64,000 nt of DNA from Apostichopus japonicus (lineage: Eukaryota; Echinodermata; Holothuroidea; Aspidochirotida; Stichopodidae). The position numbers were made by a program, and so were the translations under genes. Each line of letters begins with the position of its first letter. The stretch's first letter is position 1. The notes below the pieces were generated by a model, which was not told the DNA's origin, did no database searches, and saw nothing but the letters and a program-made list of their open reading frames with translations. The DNA is taken from contig NC_092562.1 in the NCBI RefSeq assembly GCF_037975245.1, positions 18,878,054-18,942,053 of the forward strand, in the 5' to 3' direction. Positions 54,757 to 64,000 of this stretch are shown one piece after another.

Positions 54757-55618
54757 AGATATCTCGAATTCAATTTCAGATATCTGCAATAGAATTTTAG
54801 ATATCTCGAATTCAATTTCGGATATCTCGAATTCAATTACAGATATCTGAAATTTACCGATTAAATGTTAAAATGGCTTTCCATACGTGCCATTTTAACA
54901 TTTAATCGGGAATTTATGCATATGCATTTCAGATATCTCGAATTCAATTTCAGATATCTCGAATTCAATTTCAGATATCTCGAATTCAATTTCAGATATC
55001 TGAAATAGAATTTCAGATATCTCGAATGCAATTTCAGATATCTGCAATAGAATTTTAGATATCTCGAATTCAATTTCGGATATCTCGAATTCAATTACAG
55101 ATATCTGAAATTTACCGATTAAATGTTAAAATGGCTTTCCATACGTGCCATTTTAACATTTAATCGGGAATTTATGCATATGCATTTCAGATATCTCGAA
55201 TTCAATTGCAGATATCTCGAATTCAATTTCAGATATCTCGAATTAGAATTGCAGATATCTTGAATTCAATTTCAGATATCTCGAATGCAATTTCAGATAT
55301 CTCGAATTAAATTTAAGATATCTGAAATAGAATTTCAGATATCTCGAATTCAATTTCGGATATCTCGAATTGAATTTCAGATATCTCGAATTGAATTTCA
55401 GATATCTGAATTAGAATTTCAGATATCTCGAAATCTATTTTAGATATCTCGAATTCAATTTCAGATATCTCGAATTCAATTTCAGATATCTGAATTAGAA
55501 TTTCAGATATCTCGAAATCTATTTTAGATATCTCGAATTCAATTTCAGATATCTGAAAAAAAGAAACAATTTCAGATATCTAAAATTCCCGATTAAATGT
55601 TAAAATGGCTTTCCATAC
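54757..55618. repeat. AGATATCT-based array with embedded large palindromes
   Basis: The palindrome AGATATCT, spaced by CGAATTCAATTTC-like strings, recurs about every 21 bases. Two perfect hairpins sit in it: arms 54857-54877/54889-54909 and 55115-55135/55147-55167, with the loop TTTCCATACGT. They are 258 bases apart, so the array has a higher-order unit. A third left arm (55589-55609) ends in the loop, where the array stops. A minus-strand open frame here (54861-55094) only reads the repeat. Confidence 0.93.
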
Positions 55619-55919
55619 GATCGTTTGTCCCACCTTGGATTAACTTCAAAATGATTGCAGGAGATTGGGTAAATGATTATAAATTACCCAAGAATCTGAA
55701 TAATGGCGTTTGGTCGCAATCTAAGTTCTTGAATCAGGCTGTCCGAGTCCTTCACTGCCAGGTCAGAATTTGGGTTGTTGCACACTCGAGTCATAGTCCT
55801 TGAAAAACGGACTCGTAAGATACATCACAAATAGAAACCAATGTCTTAACGTGAAGGAAATTTACAGCTTTTTCTAAGTTTGATGTTCAGTCGTAATTTC
55901 GTATGTTTTTTCCTGAAAC

Positions 55920-55950
55920 CAGGGAGTTGTTATGGAATAACAACTCCCTG
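55920..55950. repeat. 14-bp stem hairpin, copy 2, upstream of transportin gene
   Basis: CAGGGAGTTGTTAT, loop GGA, ATAACAACTCCCTG, ending 107 bases before the transportin start codon. It is the same family as 51563-51590. Confidence 0.85.
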
Positions 55951-56057
55951 CTGAAATACCAAACAACGTGCGTTATAACCTATCTACCCGCCATTTAGTT
56001 TGAACCATTGATGGCGCCCTTCATTTTCGAGTGAAAAATTTGTCATTACATTATAAT

Positions 56058-56162
56058 ATGGCTTTCTCGTGGCAGCCAGATCAAGCAGGGCTCCAACAAA
56101 TTCTGCAATTATTGCGAGAATCTCAAAGTCCAGACACCGAAACTCAGCGTGCAGTACAGCAG
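56058..56162 (+). CDS. TNPO1: Transportin exon 1
   Basis: 35 codons from the ATG at 56058 ([20 protein letters not shown]), ending CAG|gtatat in phase 0. Confidence 0.95.
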
Positions 56163-59100
56163 GTATATTTTTGACTTAATTTGATAAGTTTTATTGTTAT
56201 AACTCACCACAAATACGAAATAATATATGTTTCGCCACCACCCTCAATTGATTTAAGCCAACGTAGGATTGCTATCCTAACAGTATGTTCAATGGCAAAG
56301 CTTATGTCGTATATAGCGAGACGTTGTCACGCCAATTATCGTCTCGCCTAACCCATAATTACTAGTCACGAAATGTTAATGTTCGTTAACGTTAGGTTCG
56401 TTTACTCCTGTACCACTGATATTTTAGTATTACCGTTTGTTTTAAACGTACTGGGCCTAGTCTGTATGGTTTCAGACTGCGGAAAAAAAGCCTTCGGCCT
56501 GTACTAAATTTGTAACGTTAATACAGTAGGCTAGGAAAATCAACTATTTCGAACAAGACACATGTAGCCTAGGCCTAACCTAGACTTAATATGATTGAAA
56601 CCAAGCTAGTGTTAGCATAGGCTAGCTGAATGTTAAGTACGGGCCTCAGAATATATTATGCTATGTTACTAGTTTTGAGTATAGTGTCATGCCTTGGAGA
56701 GGTCTTAGGGCCTAGCTCATTTAAAATTCAACTTCTAGTAGGCAAGCTTAGCAAAGGGGGTCAAGTATGACCTTGAGTTAGTGTAACTTATAGTTATACT
56801 AGGCCTTAAGTTAGGCTAGGCTTTGGCAGCATTTCCTTGATGGCTTCTAATGTTCGGCCTATAGTTTGGCATATCAAGGTAAAGTTAGGTGCAGGCTATG
56901 CTTAACTTTTCCTGAATTTTCGATGAAAATACAAATAGCAACCTTCCTTAAAGCCTTTTTTTTATAGAAAATATTGTCAACGCTGCTGACCTCAAAGAAT
57001 TGCCTAAAACAATTTATAATCACAAGCCTAGATATTCAATGTAAACCAAGGAACTGCTTAACTAAGTTTGGAGTAATTGCAAACTACCAGGCAACCCGCA
57101 AACAACACCTTACGAAATGGTCGCTTCGCTGTCACTTTAGGCTAGGCAAACTTTTGAGCAACATCACTCATTGACAAATTGCTTTTGAGAACAACTCAAC
57201 ATACATGGTTTACAGCTTTCATTTGGCTTCATTGCCAGGGTTAATTTTCGTGTATTGGCATTTTGTACAGGATTTTTTTTAAAATGTTAGCAAGCCCTGT
57301 AGCTCTGCTGGCTACGTTATTGGATTTAGCATTTCAGCCAAATATGCTAGATACATGAATCAGAAAAATTATGCAAAGTTTGCAATTTCGTTTGCAAAAA
57401 CTTTTAGGTAAAATCGTCAGTCCTAGGAAGTTATATTTACTATTATAACTAGACAATTGAAAGCCTAAAGACAAACTATTCAAACTTGCTGTATCTCAGT
57501 AATCAGTTCTCTGCCATTAAACTGGTTACCTACCATCAAAGCACATCAATGTTGTTTCATCATGAAAGGTAAATTTCTCATTTGTTGAATGGTAGGGTAA
57601 TTAAATTAATAGTGAATGATAGATTGAAACAAGGTCTTATGTTGTTTTGGTGGTTTACACATTCATCATAGACATACAAAATACATACACTGTAAAAATT
57701 TAAATAACTTAAATACCTAGTACTTTCAGTTGATTATGATTGAAGCTAACTATTTTTTTGTTTGGACGGACATACTGCATATTCTGTAGCTAAAATGTAG
57801 GACATTTGCAAATATACCACAAATCCAAAAATAGATATATGAAGAAACATAATGAGAGATATGAACTACCAGAGGCAGTTTGTGTGACAGATACCTGAAC
57901 CCCTGAATAGGCCTGTAACAATAGGCAAAGCCTTTGGAATGAAATCAGCCGGAAAAATTACCCCAGAGTAAAAACTCTTCGAAATATTTGAATACTTCAT
58001 GATCCGAAGCAATTCATTTTGCAAATAGAAATGACAATTCATGTGAATTAACAAAATCCATGAGAGCAAACTTCTGCTAAGCATAGTTGGTTGATGGAAA
58101 TCACATTTTTGTTTTAATTATGGTATGGAAGAGCACGGCACATTTTTAAGAAAATGTTTATGATTGTCCATAGGATTTTTGGTTGTATAAACGAAAGCAA
58201 AACTGAGGTATCCCCGCTTTTTAAAGCAACAAAATCTGGGCAATTAGGTGTTTTGGTTTCAATGATGATCATAACATTTGCATTCATGATGGCTTATGTG
58301 TTAATGTATAAGTGTGTGCGTTTGTAACACCCAGCTTGTAAACAAAATATCTGAAGAAGTGAAATGTCGGCCCAATTTCATATTTGGTGTGTAGAGATTA
58401 CCACATTGAGTTAAAGAAGTTTATTGTTTTTGTGGAGGTCAAGGCCTTTGGGGTCAAAACGGGTCAAATTGTAAAAACCTTGTAATCATGATATCTCCAG
58501 AAGGTAAGCTTGGGCTGATCTCATATTTGGTGTGTAGAAGTATCACATTGAGTCCAAAGAGCTTTTGATTTTGGTGGAGGTCAAAGGTCATTTGGGGACA
58601 ACAGGTCAAATTGGTTTTTTTTATTTTTTTTAAAGAATAGATATTTTTCCAAGTTTGGTTTCAAGTGTTGAACACTTACGGCATATTTATAAGCTGTTCG
58701 TCCATCAGACAACCTAAGCAGGGTTTTAGGTTGTCCGACATGTCCGACAACTGTTAAATTTGAGCCCCGTAGAGTGAAGTGCTACGTTTATGAGGGTAAT
58801 GTCGCTTGTAAAGTTTTGTCCAATGCCCGCATTCTTTGGAATGAATTCAGTTTGAATTTATGGTCTGACAGACAAACTTTTTTATTCAGACTATGGTAAA
58901 ACCCTAAAAGACAGCAAATATGTATAAGGTTACTACACTCACTTGTGTTTGCCAGAGACAAACGCAGGATTCTGCTTCCTATACACAAGATTTTAGCCAG
59001 GGAAACAAAATCTTCAAACGACTTTTTCTTTTCGAGAAACAAACCCCTTCTTTTCTTCCAATCCTACAGATATATTGTTTGCAAAATCAAACCAACCAAT

Positions 59101-61202
59101 CGCAAGTTGTTAAGAATTGGTAACAACAGCATATTGCATCTTTTAGCCCACCCTGCCCCTCTTTCATCCGCCCTTGTAGCTCCATGCTTGACCTTACAGC
59201 AATTTCACCAATAACCAACTCTTCAAAAGTCCCTGTACCTACAGTGTGCAGATCTCACGCTAAATTCCATGCAGTTCATTACTGCATTTACATAGGCCGG
59301 TTTGAGCCACAGTTTCAACTGCACATGCACAAATCGTCAAAACCTGATCCAACATTTACCCGGGGTGTTTTGCAATGTTTTCAAACAACCAGGTCCACGA
59401 AAAATTATTGGTAGGTGCGGGGCTGGCCACCCCGCCCCTGTAAATTAGCGAAGCTAGGGCAATGGGCGATCTGCCCTATGTATTGTGTATAACATGCACA
59501 CAGTATAGGCAAAGATACGATCGCATCTTTACAACTGCACTAGTAAGAGTAGGTCATATCATAAACGCAATTGGTGTTCAATCGGGACGCAAGCTTTTTT
59601 TACAGGACGCAAACTTTTTTGGGGACTAACATCCATGGGACGCAAAGTTTTTTCTCTAGTAAAATTACTGCCATTCAGTTAGTTTATGATATAACTTAAT
59701 ATCGAAGACCTTAATCAAATCCATATGGTCTTTTCTATCAATTACATGAGTTTCATAAATTGCAGTCTGTCAGTCTTCGATAAACCTGTAGGCATTATAG
59801 AATTTACGAGATACATGAACTCAAATAACAGACATGATCTTATGACTAGTGCCAAAATATTGGGAATCCCCTTTCTAAGTTTGGATCTCATGGGCAGATA
59901 CCACCATGCATCTACTGTACTAGTGTATGTTTACGTACAGTAGCCCCATTTACATGGGTATCTAGTTTGAATGTAATAGTGTGCGCATAACTAACAGTGT
60001 TACTCAATAGAAGATGTCTGCTATGCAGTGTATGCATGCTTGTTGGTTTAGGGTTCTCTGTATATTTGCTACAGAATGTCAGCTCCAGTCAAGTAGCTCT
60101 TCTTGAATCGTCCAAGTTGACGTGGAGAATAGGTTAATGTATATATATGCATTTTATCAAATTAATAAACTGCCGAAAGAGACAAGTCATCAGGCAACAG
60201 GATTCCTTCATAACGTAATAAACTTATGTGAGAGATTTCAAGTTTAGGCCTACAGGTACATAGAATATCATCCTACTGTATTTGTACAGCACCGGTGTAA
60301 AGTCTAAAACAACATTATGTCAACATTAGCCCAGGGAAATCAGCCCTTAATGAATGTCTAGATACAGATGTCTTGTGCAAATAAATGATGTATTCTACCG
60401 CACTTACTGTGTTAACTGCTGAGAGAGGAAGTAGTCAATTCTGGCGCCTGGACTTCTCACATCGGTTTAATTTTGTGTCAACATTGGTGGGAGATTCCAA
60501 ATCAAAGTCTAGTGTTGTCCTACATGCACTTTGTTATTGTCGGTTGACAACTGCATCATCTTGACGTAAGCCCACCGAAATGGGTCTCTTTGAAATCTGG
60601 CCAGATGTATTCTATCACCAAACCCCGATGTACTGTACTCTATTACATTTGTTATTGAACGGAACATGTCGTTATGCATACATGTTTTCAATGTTACCAG
60701 CACCTACCGTACAGTACCATGTTGTTCACTGCTCTTCTGACAGCACATGAAAAGTATGTCGCAAGAAGAAGATCAAGCTGTAAGGCATTTGAATCATGTC
60801 TACTCTCAAATGAAAAATATCAGTTCAAACTCAATTTGGGTTCACTTTGCCTATTGCTTATTCCTGTAGCCTGGATGCTGGCAAGAAATATGAAAGGTAT
60901 TCCATTCTTCTTGTACATGGGTAAGTTATTATTTGGTAACCTCTGTGATGCAGTTTGGCATATTGGTTTTTAATGCCTGTCCATAAATTGTGGCCATTGT
61001 TAAAGTAAAGAACCAACAGATCCAAATCCTGATCTGCATCTATATAGTCCATTTGCATGTTTAAGTTACATGTCAGATGTCATAACATACTTTTTTTTTG
61101 TTTTTGTTTCCTGCACTCATTCACAGAAACTTGAAGATCTCAATCAGTTTCCTGACTTCAACAACTACCTTATATTTGTTTTAACAAAGTTAAAAAATGA
61201 TG
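56058..61202 (+). CDS. TNPO1: Transportin (importin-beta2), first two coding exons; gene continues past the window
   Basis: Two exons, 56058-56162 and 61127-61202, join in phase 0 to the N-terminus of transportin: [18 protein letters not shown], then [19 protein letters not shown]. This is the start of HEAT repeat 1. Known role: a RAN-dependent carrier that imports PY-NLS cargo such as hnRNP A1 through nuclear pores. The third exon (conserved LSGLILKN region) was not seen before 64000, so the gene is cut by the window. TNPO1 and TNPO2 cannot be told apart, and invertebrates usually have one gene. Confidence 0.93.
58320..58620. repeat. Diverged repeat with two internal copies and GGTCA sites
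   Basis: CATATTTGGTGTGTAGA, CACATTGAGT and GGTGGAGGTCAA or GTGGAGGTCAA occur twice (58380-58470 and 58520-58610). The style resembles the 26-kb element but the ends were not found. Confidence 0.5.
58578..58590 (+). promoter_or_regulatory. Perfect DR1 site
   Basis: AGGTCA-A-AGGTCA is the optimal RXR/HNF4/PPAR-type direct repeat. A third half-site, AGGTCA, follows at 58603. It lies in transportin intron 1 inside a repeat; function is not shown. Confidence 0.4.
61127..61202 (+). CDS. TNPO1: Transportin exon 2
   Basis: 76 nt, acceptor cattcacag, donor G|gtaagt, phase 0 to 1. It encodes [20 protein letters not shown] and KLKND. Confidence 0.95.
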
Positions 61203-61496
61203 GTAAGTGTATACTTTCTATTTTTGAGACGTGTCCTGTATGTCACATTCGGTACAGTACCTAGTAGAAATATCGAAATAGTTTTTTTTTTCTTTTGATG
61301 TCCCTTTTAGTATAATTTGACTTTGTAAATGTTATGCAACCAAGTTATCTTAGATACATCGAAGATGTTATTAAGTTGACTGTTGTTGGGAGATAGAAAG
61401 GCTTTAGAAGCCCAATGCATAGCTTGAACTTCATAATAATACAAAGAAAGTGTGTTTTGGGGGTTGGCTCATCGTCAGTACAATTTAAATACACAT

Positions 61497-61803
61497 ACCG
61501 GTTCTGTGGCCGAGTGGATAAAGGCGGTGGCATTTGAAACAATGAGGCTTAGCTATCGGGAGGTTCCCAGTTTGATACCCGGCCGGGTCGTAGTACGGTG
61601 GGTTTTTCATCCAAGAGCAATTGATCTACAGTTTTCCCATCTGAAATGGCTTTCTAAAATTGAGAAGATTCCAAATTTGAGTTAAAATGTTGAATTGGAA
61701 GCCGACAGACATGTAAGTTGTAATCCATAAGCCCTTTCGGGTTCCTCCCACATTTTAGGTCGCTTAAACGTCCTAAAAATAACTGCTGATTATTATTATT
61801 ATT
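61497..61803 (+). mobile_element. SINE derived from a leucine/serine-type tRNA
   Basis: Box A TGGCCGAGTGG (61507-61517) with the following ATAAAGGC is that of class II tRNAs. A weak box B (AGTTTGATACC, 61569-61579) follows a long variable arm. The body ends in (ATT)n at about 61785-61803. The 5' and 3' acceptor strands do not pair, so it is not a working tRNA gene. It lies in transportin intron 2 and differs from the 18.5/25.4-kb SINE family. Confidence 0.75.
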
Positions 61804-64000
61804 AATAATGTTGTTGAAATATGTATTTTTCCTCAGTCATGCCCCCCCTGTGTAGCAGAAATGTACAGTATGCCAAAAGAGGATGGCTTGGCCAGTTGAC
61901 TGTCCAGCCATAGAGTAGACTGCCAGACAATAGGCAGAATGATTATAAATAAAAAATGAAACTATTTTAGCCAGTGATGAAGTTTTTGACACTTTTTCAT
62001 GCTTGCTTCTAGGACACTCATAAGGTGCAACAGAAAGGTGATATTTGTTGAGAAAAATGGGGGGAAATCTCCATGCTGTACTGTACATACTCGTCCGCTT
62101 AAAAAAACTAACATATTGCCAGCGAATTACATACGTATTCTGTACAGTGGTCTCAGTTAAAGCAGGTTCGCCAGGAGGATGCTAGCATCAGTAACGATCT
62201 CTTGGCAAAGTACAGTATATTGTTTGTACAGTATACACTATGTACAGGCTGTACAGTATACAGTCTTAGTTTGATCATGGAGCTATTACCATGGTTTGAT
62301 TAATTGCACTCTTGTTGTACATTACTTACACTCCATAAGGTTTTTACCAAATCAGCCAGTTGGGGGGTCAGGTTTCCTACTGCTAATACCATCGTGTACT
62401 GTCCGCCCATGGCATGCTTCAAAGCACTCAAACTAACAGTATGAACAGTTCCTAACGGTTATTTGAAAGAAACTTGACAGTTATACCGTACTGATGATAG
62501 TGTCAGTGCAAGTGCGTTGAAGCAGGACATCAAAAGTGTCCCGAAAGGGTAAAACTGGTCCAGTCCAAATTCTGCTAAAACCTGCACAAAGCCTATAGAA
62601 TTGTGTGAATAATAAGCATATACACATATACACTTACCCTGTACTATACAGTCTACTGTTTACCGTACATACATGTTGGAGAAGAAATGCTTTTGTCCAA
62701 GCAGGTACACATTGTACATACAGTACTACAGTATGTAAGTGTATTTATAACTGTCAATTTACAGTCTCTATAATATACAAACATTGAATTCTAATAGTCA
62801 GGAATACCAAGTTTTCTCTTATTTTTTTAAAATTTTCAATGTTACCTCTTCTACACAAAAACATTTTGTATTTAAGTACAGAAATATTGGCTGATAAATC
62901 CTATGGTGGAGATATAAATCTGTTATTAAGATTGTACAGTAGTTGGCAGTATAAATTATGCCTGAGCAGTATCACGTCCGCACTACTGTAAAAATTACAG
63001 CATTTCCATGCATTCAAGGGAAGTCGATTGGCTGTAATGTTTTTGATATCATCCACAGTATTACAGTACACCTCTAGACATATCAGGAAATAAAAGTTCA
63101 AAGTTTGAAATCCTTTATTGATAAGACTCCATGCACAATAGTTTGAGAACATGTCTCCCTGTCTGGCAGATTACATCAAAGATTTATATCAAAAACTTGT
63201 TAGGAACGGTGAATGTCATAATCACAAAAAAATACAGATACAGTAGTTTGCATTGTCATCAGGATTGTGATTATTATCAGCTGTGTTGAACATTGCCCTT
63301 GTAGACAGTGAATTAACCTTGAAGGATGTTAAAATTCCTAGATTCTTAATGAACCGTTTGAAAAGCTTTTCTGGTCTGCTATGAATAACGTACAGTATAC
63401 TGTACATTGTGGTGCCAAGCTATTTCTTTATGTATATATTGACAATCAGGCCTTAAAGTTGCAAAAGGAGCTGGATGTGCGAGTTTGGGAAGATTTGTGG
63501 TCAAGATTTGACCAGTTGGAAAAATGATCTGTAATATTTTCACGAGCATCGTAATCATAATAAAATTACAATTTTGTAGTATCCTACGATACACCAGACA
63601 AGTAGACCGAAACAATTATTAATGAGTTAATGAGTAATTAATTTCAGCTGTGTGTACACAAATGTTTGTTTACTTCCCAAAGAAACTCAGCTGACTCATA
63701 CTTTGCAAAATGTTAACATTACCTTGGTGTACAATATATTATCTGAACACAGGAATTTAATTTACTGTTCATATCTTGGAGTAGTTTCTCATAGCTCAAG
63801 AATAATTGAACAATGTCCACATTTTGTTAGCCCTTTTGTGGTTTGTATGATTGTATCTACATCATTCCTCTTGTACCCGTCTCATATATATACTATTGTG
63901 GTCCGATCTACACTTGGTACAATTCTTGCCATACACCCCCCCCCCACACCCCCATTACCCACTTGAGGTCACTGTCCTCTTCCTTCCAAGCCTACCATTT
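61804..64000. other. Transportin intron 2, nothing recognised
   Basis: AT-rich sequence with many GTACAGTA-like strings between 62140 and 63400 (for example 62200-62270 and 63390-63410). These look like decayed low-complexity repeat. No exon was seen. Confidence 0.5.

Larger units (their letters stand above)
56163..61126. other. Transportin intron 1
   Basis: About 5 kb with AGGCCTA-rich sequence near 56450-56830, and a repeat at about 58320-58620 that holds a DR1 site. No other exons were recognised. Open frames here are short and unconserved in appearance. Confidence 0.6.

Noticed and set aside
54861-55094. Minus-strand open frame with NSRYLKL repeats
   Set aside because: It reads the AGATATCT array; no start, splice or conservation argument supports it.
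61500-61590. tRNA-Leu gene
   Set aside because: Acceptor strands do not pair and box B is degenerate; an SINE body and an ATT tail follow.
1-64000. Prokaryotic-type operons, CRISPR arrays or phage genes
   Set aside because: All recognised genes are intron-rich animal genes. The tandem arrays lack spacers of CRISPR type.

Overview
The window is animal nuclear DNA. Genes are split into many short exons by long AT-rich introns, intergenic space is full of repeats, and AGGCCTA-type runs are common. Gene content and repeat style suggest a marine deuterostome, most likely an echinoderm; that placement is inference, since no species marker is present.

Four multi-exon genes can be reconstructed by joining exons at splice sites with matching phase. 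(1) About 83-8287, minus strand: the start codon exon is not found, but a signal peptide, an Ig domain and a fibronectin-III/cytokine-receptor D2-like domain are encoded. The layout resembles the IL-6R/gp130/CNTFR N-terminus. (2) 20226-37311, plus strand: a complete 12-exon PGAP6/TMEM8-like gene of 751 codons with signal peptide, ectodomain, EGF-like module and a CREST-type multi-pass membrane domain. One intron uses a GC donor. (3) 42850-49627, minus strand: a complete 9-coding-exon FBXW9 orthologue of 453 codons with an F-box followed by WD40 blades. (4) 56058 to beyond the window, plus strand: the first two coding exons of transportin (TNPO1-like). Genes 2 and 3 converge; genes 3 and 4 diverge across about 6.4 kb of repeats.

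The rest is dominated by mobile DNA. There is a 5'-truncated CR1/L2-like LINE in PGAP6 intron 1 and another LINE 3' end in intron 2. tRNA-derived SINEs lie at 12.4, 18.5/19.4, 25.4 and 61.5 kb. Two small hAT-type elements have exact 8-bp target duplications, one inside a SINE and one inside a 2.2-kb element with its own inverted repeats. A probable retro-insertion with a 13-bp target duplication lies in FBXW9 intron 5. Tandem arrays include a 33-bp minisatellite (3.3 kb), a G-rich 20-bp minisatellite able to form G-quadruplexes (45.8-46.1 kb) and an AGATATCT-based palindromic array (54.8-55.6 kb). Long hairpins occur at 12.8, 48.9, 51.6 and 55.9 kb.

I found no sign of a wholly new biochemical system. 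The items most worth follow-up are the cytokine-receptor-like gene, the nested transposons, the perfect 36-bp hairpin in FBXW9, the G-quadruplex minisatellite, repeat-borne nuclear-receptor-type DR4 sites, and a small transmembrane ORF at 17.1 kb.
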